Origin: Chitinophaga ginsengisoli
GTDB taxonomy: Bacteria; Bacteroidota; Bacteroidia; Chitinophagales; Chitinophagaceae
DNA: 64,000 nucleotides
Reading direction: 5' to 3'
Assembly (NCBI RefSeq): GCF_003014595.1
Contig: NZ_PYGK01000004.1
Span: forward strand, 434,001-498,000
Shown: piece by piece, positions 26,107 through 33,488 of the stretch
Position numbering within the stretch: position 1 is the first letter of the stretch
Layout of the letters: each line of letters opens with the position of its first letter
Translations under genes and position numbers: made by a program
The notes under the pieces: model-generated
Told to the model about the DNA's origin: nothing
The model's database searches: none
The model's input: only the letters and a program-made list of their open reading frames with translations

Positions 26107-26823
26107 CTAGTAAAGGCTGTACAAACTATTTACAGCTAATTTTCTCTTGTCGGTATAATCTTTCGAACCTATCAGGGTAATAGTATAAACCCTGCCGTTG
26201 GAGAAGCTGGCGCTTGGAGAAGAATTTTCTACCAGCACAGTACTTGTACCTGCAGCTTTTATCTTGATATTGTTGGTATAAACTGGTTTGCTCAGCGGTG
26301 TGAAAGCTGTTCTGAAACCACTGGTGCCCACATATGTGCGGTTGCTGTCTACTTTTACATCATCGATGTACAGGTCAACAGGGCCGGCAGAAGGGCTCAG
26401 GTGGAAGAAACGGATGTTCACAGCTGTTTCTTTAGCGCCGGTGAAATCGTCTTTAATGCTTCTCATCTGCGGAGCAGTGGAGTCGCCATAAGCTACCACA
26501 GTATTGTATGTCAGGGAATCATACAGGTTTGTTACGGCTACATAGTCAGTAGTCTGGCCAGCCTTTTTAAAGCTGAACGTACGAACGCCTCCGTAAATAG
26601 GGTATCCGATATAGGTAAAACCAATGGAAAGGGCGTTGCTATTTACTTTAGTGCTGTTATCATAGAAATCCAGGTCACCATTGGTGAGGATACCATTGAT
26701 AATTGCTACCGCAGCCCTATCCCGCTGAGGTGTTACGTTGTCGCTTTTTAAGCAGGCGCTGAAGCTGGTTACCACTGTCACAAGGGCCGCTATTGCCCAC
26801 ACGCGAGTTTTTTTAGTTGTCAT
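26107..26823 (-). CDS. DUF4397 domain lipoprotein
   Basis: 238 residues. A signal peptide ends in the lipobox FSAC, predicting a lipid anchor. The body is a tandem beta-sandwich of the DUF4397 type: AVAIINGILTNGDLDFYDN early and VNIRFFHLSPSAGPVDLYIDD in the centre, two halves of the same repeat (residues about 40-120 and 135-215). It is probably surface exposed or periplasmic. Function unknown. The serine hydrolase gene ends 42 bp upstream on the same strand, so the two may be co-transcribed. Confidence 0.85.
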   Translation of the reverse strand: MTTKKTRVWAIAALVTVVTSFSACLKSDNVTPQRDRAAVAIINGILTNGDLDFYDNSTKVNSNALSIGFTYIGYPIYGGVRTFSFKKAGQTTDYVAVTNLYDSLTYNTVVAYGDSTAPQMRSIKDDFTGAKETAVNIRFFHLSPSAGPVDLYIDDVKVDSNRTYVGTSGFRTAFTPLSKPVYTNNIKIKAAGTSTVLVENSSPSASFSNGRVYTITLIGSKDYTDKRKLAVNSLYSLY

Positions 26824-26865
26824 TTTTCTATCTTTTAGTGCGAATGTTGATTTGGTTATAAAAGG

Positions 26866-28146
26866 TTATTCAAGTTGCCCGGTATAATCGAACCTGAATT
26901 TAGACAGGTCCGGAAGATGTTTTTTCGCGCGTTGTAGTTCATACTCGTAAATGATTTCGCCCAATGCTTTTAAGAATGGCTTCCCTGTTTCGTCGAACTG
27001 ATAATGTTTGTCGCTTAAAATGCCGTCTTTATTTACATATACGGTAGCCGACAGCATGAATTCTACATGATGTGTGAAGTCCGCTATATAGGCCACGTCT
27101 GTCAGGAATCCATATGCCCAGCCAGGTTTATTGAAACTACGTACGTTCGCATGAAGGCTGTCGCTTTGTACCCCTCCGAATAACAGGAATTTCACATAAT
27201 TGTGATGAAATTCGGCTGTATCATAACGGGGATATACGGATTCTTCCGGTTGAGCAGACATACAGTGATATAAAAACTGGTAATCGCTACCCTTTAAACG
27301 GAATCGATGTTTTTTTGTTACAGCTTCCGGAAAAATTATCTGCCTGAGTATCCCATGGAGGTCTGCAAGTGGTACCCTGTTCTTCTGGGAGGCGTCCATA
27401 GGACTGTTCACCAGCTGCTCATCGTCGTTATAGTAACTCTTCCCTATCAGGTCATGCCGGGGAGAGAAGGAGAGACGGCTATAGCCTTCCGGCTGACTGT
27501 ATATCACCCGGTCGCCCCGGCGGAAGGTGACCGGGTTGGTATGCCGGTTGCCCTCGGGATCTACTCCCGTGATCCCCACCCGGTGTTTTATCTGGACATC
27601 CGTGAAACCATTCTCCCACAATCTCTTATTAAAGGTCTCCTGCCCGATGAACTCATAAAGCCGGTTGTATGCATCATTGTCACTTACCAATAATATTTTT
27701 TTTATATATTGCCCTACTGAAGGTAGTCCGTCGGAAGCTGTAGTGTCTGACAGTACTTCAGGAGTAATATCCTGCAGGCTGTCGGTGAACATAGGTGTAT
27801 GCCTGTCCAGCCCCCGGATGTTCAGGTCATTCAGTTTTTCCAGGGCAAGGGCTGCTGCCGCCAGCTTTACTGTGGATGCCGGGTAAAAATACCGGCCGGT
27901 ATCCACCCGGTAATAATAGTCGGTGAAATGAGGCCGGTTCGCCGCATCCCGGTCTATCTGTGTGTAAATGATCTGTAAACCAAAATCCTGCGGTTGCTGG
28001 AACACAGGGCCCAGCCTGTCCGCATGCGCACTTAAAAGGGTATAGAGGAAAGAGTCTTTAACCGGATAATGCCTTGTTCCCATATTTTTATTAGTATTGC
28101 AGGCTGCAAAGAATAGCATCAACCAGAGAAAAATAGAACGACGCAT
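26866..28146 (-). CDS. Class A beta-lactamase-related serine hydrolase lipoprotein
   Basis: 426 residues. The lipobox is FAAC at 13-16. Active-site motifs are STVK (S91, K94), SDN at 155-157 and, in place of KTG, NKPGWAYG. SxxK and SDN together identify the penicillin-binding/class A fold. The protein is about 130 residues longer than a true class A beta-lactamase and lacks the usual KTG, so a cell-wall or other hydrolase role is more likely than antibiotic resistance. It would act in the periplasm or at the outer membrane. Confidence 0.8.
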   Translation of the reverse strand: MRRSIFLWLMLFFAACNTNKNMGTRHYPVKDSFLYTLLSAHADRLGPVFQQPQDFGLQIIYTQIDRDAANRPHFTDYYYRVDTGRYFYPASTVKLAAAALALEKLNDLNIRGLDRHTPMFTDSLQDITPEVLSDTTASDGLPSVGQYIKKILLVSDNDAYNRLYEFIGQETFNKRLWENGFTDVQIKHRVGITGVDPEGNRHTNPVTFRRGDRVIYSQPEGYSRLSFSPRHDLIGKSYYNDDEQLVNSPMDASQKNRVPLADLHGILRQIIFPEAVTKKHRFRLKGSDYQFLYHCMSAQPEESVYPRYDTAEFHHNYVKFLLFGGVQSDSLHANVRSFNKPGWAYGFLTDVAYIADFTHHVEFMLSATVYVNKDGILSDKHYQFDETGKPFLKALGEIIYEYELQRAKKHLPDLSKFRFDYTGQLE

Positions 28147-28236
28147 AAAAAAAGATTAATTTTTGGCAGGAAAGTAAAGAGTTTATGTGCTGATAATCAA
28201 TTATTTCTACCTTTTTCCTTTTCTACCTTCGAACGG

Positions 28237-28267
28237 CTTTAATATATCAATTTAAATTCTATCTTTG
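28237..28267 (+). promoter_or_regulatory. Candidate promoter of secDF
   Basis: TATCTTTG at 28260-28267 is a perfect TAnnTTTG -7 element 35 bases before the ATG. A weak -33-like CTTTA lies 18-19 bases upstream. Confidence 0.5.
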
Positions 28268-28302
28268 CAACTCTTAAAAAATTTTTATAAACCCGAAACA
28301 AT

Positions 28303-31300
28303 ATGCAACTTAAAGGACTGGTTAGATTTTTTGCCGGTGCATTGATCCTTATCTCTGTGTATTATTTGTCGTTCACGTTTTTGGTACGTGGCTACGAGAA
28401 GAAAGTAGCTGCACAAGCCCAGAGTGATATTAGCAAATCATTCCCGACTGCTGAACAGAAGTATCCTGGTAATAAAGAGCTGCAGGCTGTTTATGAGGAT
28501 TCACTGGCAGACCTGGTGAAAGAAAGAAGACAACGGATTCTGGATAGTACCAGTAACAAAGAAATGGCGGGTTTTCCTTGGTATGTAACGTATGAAAAAG
28601 CCAAAGAAAAAGAGCTGAACCTGGGGCTTGACCTTCAGGGTGGGATGAACGTCGTACTGGACGTAAGTGTGGAAGATGTGATCCGTTCACTGAGCGGCCA
28701 TTCACAGGATGCGGCTTTCAATAAAGCCCTGGATCTCGCTATACAGCGCAAGAAAGCCAGTCAGTCTGACTTCGTTACATTGTTCGGGAAGGCATATGAA
28801 GAAGTACAGCCGCAAGGCCGTCTTTCTACCATCTTTGCCAACGCATACCAGAGAGACATTGATTTTAATACAAGCAACAGCAAGGTACTGGATGTGATCC
28901 GCCGTGAGGCAAACGCAGCCATCAAAAATACCTACCTCGTGTTGCAGAAACGTATCGATAAATTCGGGGTGTCATCTCCAAACATCAGCCTGGATGAGAA
29001 CAAAGGTATCATCTCTGTTGAACTGGCAGGTGTTGACAATCCTGAGCGTGTGAGAAAATACCTCCAGGCCAGCGCTAACCTGGAATTCCGTGAGGTATAC
29101 AGGAATGATGAGCAATTCATCTCCACTATTCTCCAGCCAATGAACGAGGCAATCAAAGCCGCTGTAGGTGTTACGCCTGCAAAGGCTGCTGCCGACACTA
29201 CCGCAAAACAGGCTAATGATAGCGCTGCTGCTGTAGCAAAAGCAAAAACTGCCGGTGATACCGCTGCTACGGGTAGTCTCTCTTCTATATTAAACGACTC
29301 TGCAAAATCCGGCAAAGCTGACTCCCTGAAGACAGAAGCCGAGCGCAGGGCTGAACTGGCAAAAGCTGAGCCTTTCTTCAGCATTTTTGCCCCAAGATAT
29401 CATCCTCAGCAGGGTATCGCTTATGGCCCGGTTATAGGTAATATCCTTCCTACTGATACTGCTACCTTCAGCCGTTACCTCAAGATCCCTGCAGTAAGAA
29501 ATGTACTGCCTAAAGATCTGGTGTTTGTATACGGTACTGAAGACAAAGAAAATAAACATGCACCGCTGCCGGTATATGCTATCAAAATAAATCCGATCAA
29601 CCCGGCTCCACGTGTAAGTGGTGAAAGGGTAGTGGACGCAAGACAGGACTACGACCAGAGCGGTCGTCCGGAAATTTCCATGACCATGGACCAGATTGGT
29701 GCTAAAGAATGGAAAAAACTGACCGGCGAACTGGCTCCTACAGATCCAAGCAATCCTGCTACACTGAACTATGTTGCCGTTGTACTGGATAACATCGTTT
29801 ATTCCGCTCCATCCATTCAGGGTGAAATTGGTGGTGGCCGTTCTTCTATCTCCGGTAGCTTTACCCTGGAAGAAGCAAATGACCTGGCAAACATCCTGAA
29901 ATCCGGTAAAATGCCGGCTCCTGCCAAGATCGTTTCTGAGCAGATCGTCGGACCATCCCTGGGTGCTGAATCTATCGCAGCAGGTGCTAAATCCTTCATC
30001 ATCTCCTTCGTGGTGATCTTCATCCTGATGCTGGTGTACTATAACTCTGCCGGTTGGGTGGCGAATATCGCACTGATACTCAACCTGCTGTTCACCTTTG
30101 GTATCCTCGCTTCCCTCGGCGCTACGCTGACGATGGCAGGTATCGCAGGTCTGGTGCTCACCGTAGGTATGGCTGTGGATACGAACGTAATCATATTCGA
30201 ACGTATTAAAGATGAACTGACACACGGTAAGAACTATCAACAGGCAGTAGAAGACGGTTACAAACGCTCCTACGCACCTGTACTGGATGGTCACATTACC
30301 TCCCTGCTCACCGCGATCATCCTGTTCTACTTCGGTCTCGGTCCGGTACTGGGCTTCGCTACCACACAGATCATCGGCTTGCTGCTGTCTCTGTTCTGTG
30401 GTATCATGGTTTCCCGTATCGTTACTGACTGGTGGACTAACAAGAAAAGACACTTCGAATACTTCACGCCGATCTCTAAAAAGATCTTCAAACACGCTTC
30501 CTTCGACTTCGTAGGAAAGAGAAAATACGCTTATATCATCTCATTCGTGATGATCGCATTAGGCGCATCCTCTTTCTTCCATGGTTTCCGTCACGGTGTT
30601 GACTTCGACGGTGGCCGTAACTTCACTGTGCGTTTCGAACAGCCAATGAAGGCGGATGAAGTACGTAACGCGTTGGAAAAAGAATTCGGTAGCGAACCTT
30701 ATGTTAAGACAATCGGTACCAGCAATCAGCTGAGCATCACTACCAACTATAAGATTGACGAGCAGAGTGAAACAGTAGATAAAGAAGTGACTGAGAAACT
30801 GTACAATGGTCTGAAGAAATTCTATGATCCGGGAGTGACTTATGAGATATTCTCTTCACCAAGGTTCATCGTAGCGTCTCAGACAGTGTCTCCGACTATT
30901 TCTGACGACTTACGTGCAGGTGCCGTGAAAGCAACCGTGCTGTCCCTGATCGTAATCTTCCTGTACATCCTGCTGCGTTTCAGCAAATGGCAATATTCAA
31001 TCGGTACTATCTTCTCCCTGCTGCATGACGTGATGGTAACACTGGCAGTGTTCTCTTACTGCCGTGACTTCGTTCCGTTCGCACTGGAAGTTGACCAGCA
31101 CTTCATCGCTGCGATCCTGACCGTGATCGGTTTCTCCATGAACGATACCGTGATCGTGTTTGACCGTATCCGCGAATACTTCCGTACAGGTGTAATGAAA
31201 GGCGCAAGCAGAGACCAGGTGATCAACAAAGCCATCAACGATACGCTGAGCCGTACCGTAATGACTTCCCTGACCGTGTTCCTGACCATCCTGATCCTGT

Positions 31301-31491
31301 TCATCTTCGGTGGTGAAGTAACCCGCGGTTTCGCCTTCGCAATGCTGATCGGTGTAGTAACCGGTACTTACTCCTCCATCTTCGTGGCGGCTCCGGTACT
31401 GGTAGATTTCGACAAGAAAAACGAGCTTGCTAACGAAAGCGAAGTGGTTCCTGTAAAAGAAACAGCTGCTCCGGCTACTGCGAAAAAATAG
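28303..31491 (+). CDS. secDF: Fused protein translocase subunit SecDF
   Basis: 1062 residues. SecD and SecF are one chain, as is usual in Bacteroidota. It uses the proton gradient to pull exported proteins across the inner membrane with SecYEG. SecD parts are LGLDLQGGMNVVLDV near 105, the SGSFTLEEANDLANILKSG region, and a helix with GMAVDTNVIIFERIKDEL. SecF parts are HGVDFDGGRNF near 764 and SMNDTVIVFDRIRE near 945. Twelve membrane helices are expected. An Ala/Lys/Ser-rich low-complexity stretch of about 55 residues (about 290-345) interrupts the periplasmic P1 domain. Transcribed alone between a TAnnTTTG promoter and a terminator. Confidence 0.95.
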   Translation: MQLKGLVRFFAGALILISVYYLSFTFLVRGYEKKVAAQAQSDISKSFPTAEQKYPGNKELQAVYEDSLADLVKERRQRILDSTSNKEMAGFPWYVTYEKAKEKELNLGLDLQGGMNVVLDVSVEDVIRSLSGHSQDAAFNKALDLAIQRKKASQSDFVTLFGKAYEEVQPQGRLSTIFANAYQRDIDFNTSNSKVLDVIRREANAAIKNTYLVLQKRIDKFGVSSPNISLDENKGIISVELAGVDNPERVRKYLQASANLEFREVYRNDEQFISTILQPMNEAIKAAVGVTPAKAAADTTAKQANDSAAAVAKAKTAGDTAATGSLSSILNDSAKSGKADSLKTEAERRAELAKAEPFFSIFAPRYHPQQGIAYGPVIGNILPTDTATFSRYLKIPAVRNVLPKDLVFVYGTEDKENKHAPLPVYAIKINPINPAPRVSGERVVDARQDYDQSGRPEISMTMDQIGAKEWKKLTGELAPTDPSNPATLNYVAVVLDNIVYSAPSIQGEIGGGRSSISGSFTLEEANDLANILKSGKMPAPAKIVSEQIVGPSLGAESIAAGAKSFIISFVVIFILMLVYYNSAGWVANIALILNLLFTFGILASLGATLTMAGIAGLVLTVGMAVDTNVIIFERIKDELTHGKNYQQAVEDGYKRSYAPVLDGHITSLLTAIILFYFGLGPVLGFATTQIIGLLLSLFCGIMVSRIVTDWWTNKKRHFEYFTPISKKIFKHASFDFVGKRKYAYIISFVMIALGASSFFHGFRHGVDFDGGRNFTVRFEQPMKADEVRNALEKEFGSEPYVKTIGTSNQLSITTNYKIDEQSETVDKEVTEKLYNGLKKFYDPGVTYEIFSSPRFIVASQTVSPTISDDLRAGAVKATVLSLIVIFLYILLRFSKWQYSIGTIFSLLHDVMVTLAVFSYCRDFVPFALEVDQHFIAAILTVIGFSMNDTVIVFDRIREYFRTGVMKGASRDQVINKAINDTLSRTVMTSLTVFLTILILFIFGGEVTRGFAFAMLIGVVTGTYSSIFVAAPVLVDFDKKNELANESEVVPVKETAAPATAKK

Positions 31492-31515
31492 TGTTCAACT
31501 AAAATGTTTGATAAT

Positions 31516-31550
31516 GAAAAAGCCCTTCGGTCCAACCGAGGGGCTTTTTT
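31516..31550 (+). terminator. Terminator of secDF
   Basis: AAGCCCTTCGG pairs with CCGAGGGGCTT and is followed by a T-run, 25 bases after the stop. Confidence 0.88.
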
Positions 31551-31737
31551 CATGTGGGAATGTCGTGGTATGGTTTGTTGCATAGGATTGTAAACTATCT
31601 ATGGGTATCATGTCGGACGCGGGAGGCATTCACATGTTGGGTTCCGCGGCGATTATATCTGGACCCGGGGGGACCTTATGAACCCGGGGCACCTCCTCGA
31701 CCCTGGTTGTTACCCTTCGGACGGGGGATCATCCTGG

Positions 31738-31788
31738 ACCCGGGGTTATCACCCAGGGCTACAAGCAACGGGACTCCTGCCGGAGTCC
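31738..31788 (+). repeat. GC-rich dispersed repeat with CCCGGGGTTAT core
   Basis: The core ACCCGGGGTTATCACCCAGG is followed by GCTACAAGCAACGG and a perfect hairpin GGACTCC-tgcc-GGAGTCC. Read on the opposite strand, the 84-bp units at 9875-10198 show the same order of blocks (CCCGGGGTTATACCCC, then TACAAACA), so the two appear related. The preceding 31620-31737 is also GC-rich and repeat-like (several CCCGGG). Confidence 0.6.
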
Positions 31789-32290
31789 TATTGTGTTTTG
31801 TTAGGGATGTTTGATCCTTAGTTTGTATTCCCATAAATCTATTTTTCTGCCCCTTTGGAACCTTTTACAGGGCTTATCGCCGCTAAACGTGTAGATAAGT
31901 GCTTACAGGTAGACAAGCGAAGGGAAACACTTTAAATGAGGATTTTAAGCACCTTTCTGCAGCCTGTATCTTCCAGATCATTCATAATCAGCGCCCTCAT
32001 GCATTCCATCATGGCAGTCAAATCGACTCAAACGTACTCTGTGTTCGATTGATTCTCTATATCTCCATATCACCATACCGTCATCTAGATATCACTTTAC
32101 CGACATATCTATATCCAATCGATATAGACATGTCGGTGAAATGATATGGAAATGTTGGTGAAGTGATATGGAAATGCCGATGAAGTGACGAAACCAAAGC
32201 GATAAAACACCCTACACAGATGCCTCTGGAAAGAAATACTGTAGCCATCCCTGGCGGGATCAGAAATTATATGATAGTGAAAAAAGGTTA
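31789..32290. other. Non-coding gap between secDF and the GH5 gene
   Basis: About 500 bases with no supportable gene. The left part (31789-32040) shows nothing I can name. The right part holds the long hairpin and 22-bp tandem repeats at 32062-32182. The 3' end of the GH5 gene lies at 32291, and no clear terminator for it is visible. Confidence 0.5.
32062..32182. repeat. Long imperfect hairpin with 22-bp tandem repeats
   Basis: The right half has tandem 22-mers starting at 32129 (ATGTCGGTGAAATGATATGG), 32151 and 32173. The left half (32062-32112) is the imperfect reverse complement. The centre is CCAATCG at 32113-32119. Over the inner 29 bases, 24 positions pair. AT-rich, non-coding and unlike the GC-rich repeats. 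Confidence 0.7.
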
Positions 32291-33406
32291 TTAATCCCGG
32301 GTCAGCAGCTTTATCAGCTTATCATCCGGCTCACCATTGTCATCAAGGATGCCGAAACTGCCCTTATAATCCCAGATAGTCCAGGCGATGCCGTTCTTTT
32401 CCAGGACCTTTTTTACATCCTTGTACCAATGCAGCCTGTCCTTGCGGTTAACGGTATTCAGACAGCCCCACTCCCCGCAGTAAAGCGGCAATTTGAGTTT
32501 CTTAGCCACTCTCACTGCGGTCATGATCTGTTGCTCGATGATGTCAGCATCATATTCTTCCGAACTACCGGCCAACAGGTTACGGATAGTAGCCGGTTGC
32601 TGTGCGATCTCTTTGGATGTAATGGTAGCACCGGGATAATGTACAGGGCCGCTGTAGTCCTTGTGAGCGGTCCAGCTGGCTTTATAATGTGTAAAGTAGA
32701 AAGGATTATAGTAATGAAAACTGAGGATCAGGCGGTTGTCTCCTGTAGGCACTTTCAGCTGAGGAAAAGTGCTATAGGACTGGTAATGGTTGCTGCCGAT
32801 CACGATGACCCGCTTGGGCTCCAGCTCCCGGATCAGGGCAATCCCGCGTGCCGCGAGGTCATTCCATTGGGAAGCACTGTCAGCCACAGGTTCATTCAGC
32901 AACTCATAAGCAACAAGATTGGAAGGGTATTTTTTTAGCTCTGCGCTCAGCTCCCGCCAGCATTGCAGGAAACGCTCCTGTGCGGCAGATTGATCCCAGA
33001 GTGCTATGTTTTTGGAATTGAAATGATGACTACGGAGAATATGCATGTCTACTATCGCCCGCAGATGGTATTGTTTACACCAGCCGATCGCTTTATGTAA
33101 AAGCGCCCAGGCATCTTTGTACTTTTCTTCACGATAATCCCATAGTTCAGCTTCCTCTACAGGAATGCGGATATGGTCAAACCCTTTATCCGCCAGCAGG
33201 GATACGTCTTTTTCCGTAAAATAATCAGCCTGGGCTACACCATTACGACCTCCGGATTGCGACAACCAGTGACTGATGTTCACACCACGTTGAATGTTAA
33301 ATCCCTCAGGCATTCTGGGTGCATCTTGCGCAAAAACAATGGCAGAAGGGGCAGCCAGCATGAGAATGAGCAATGTGGCAACAAGTGATTTGTAGATATT
33401 TAACAT
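32291..33406 (-). CDS. Secreted glycoside hydrolase family 5 (cellulase-type)
   Basis: 371 residues with a signal peptide ending near IVFAQ. A (beta/alpha)8 barrel follows. The acid/base is E172 in ELLNEPVA and the nucleophile is E312 in CGEWG. RGVNISHWL (41-48), DHIRIPVE and AIVDMH are typical GH5 strands. It would cleave a beta-1,4- or other beta-glucan or mannan outside the cytoplasm. No carbohydrate-binding module is attached, so subfamily and substrate are open. It lies 82 bp after the SNF2 gene on the same strand, at the end of the nusB run, and could be read through or have its own promoter. Confidence 0.88.
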   Translation of the reverse strand: MLNIYKSLVATLLILMLAAPSAIVFAQDAPRMPEGFNIQRGVNISHWLSQSGGRNGVAQADYFTEKDVSLLADKGFDHIRIPVEEAELWDYREEKYKDAWALLHKAIGWCKQYHLRAIVDMHILRSHHFNSKNIALWDQSAAQERFLQCWRELSAELKKYPSNLVAYELLNEPVADSASQWNDLAARGIALIRELEPKRVIVIGSNHYQSYSTFPQLKVPTGDNRLILSFHYYNPFYFTHYKASWTAHKDYSGPVHYPGATITSKEIAQQPATIRNLLAGSSEEYDADIIEQQIMTAVRVAKKLKLPLYCGEWGCLNTVNRKDRLHWYKDVKKVLEKNGIAWTIWDYKGSFGILDDNGEPDDKLIKLLTRD

Positions 33407-33488
33407 AGTACAAATATTCGAAAATTAGTGTTCACGTTCAAGGGGCTTCGCCCGAAGGAACTCGTTTTCAGGCGAAAAGGCATTGTTA

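Noticed and set aside
26866..28146. True class A beta-lactamase (antibiotic resistance)
   Set aside because: SxxK and SDN are present, but KTG is replaced by KPG and the protein is much longer than known class A enzymes. It is kept as a general serine hydrolase.
29290..30495. 401-codon minus-strand frame inside secDF
   Set aside because: A shadow of the strong SecDF reading frame. It is His/Cys/Gln-rich and without domain signals.
31554..31814. Plus-strand frame of 86 codons after secDF
   Set aside because: Pro/Gly-rich translation of the GC-rich repeat block, with no recognisable domain.
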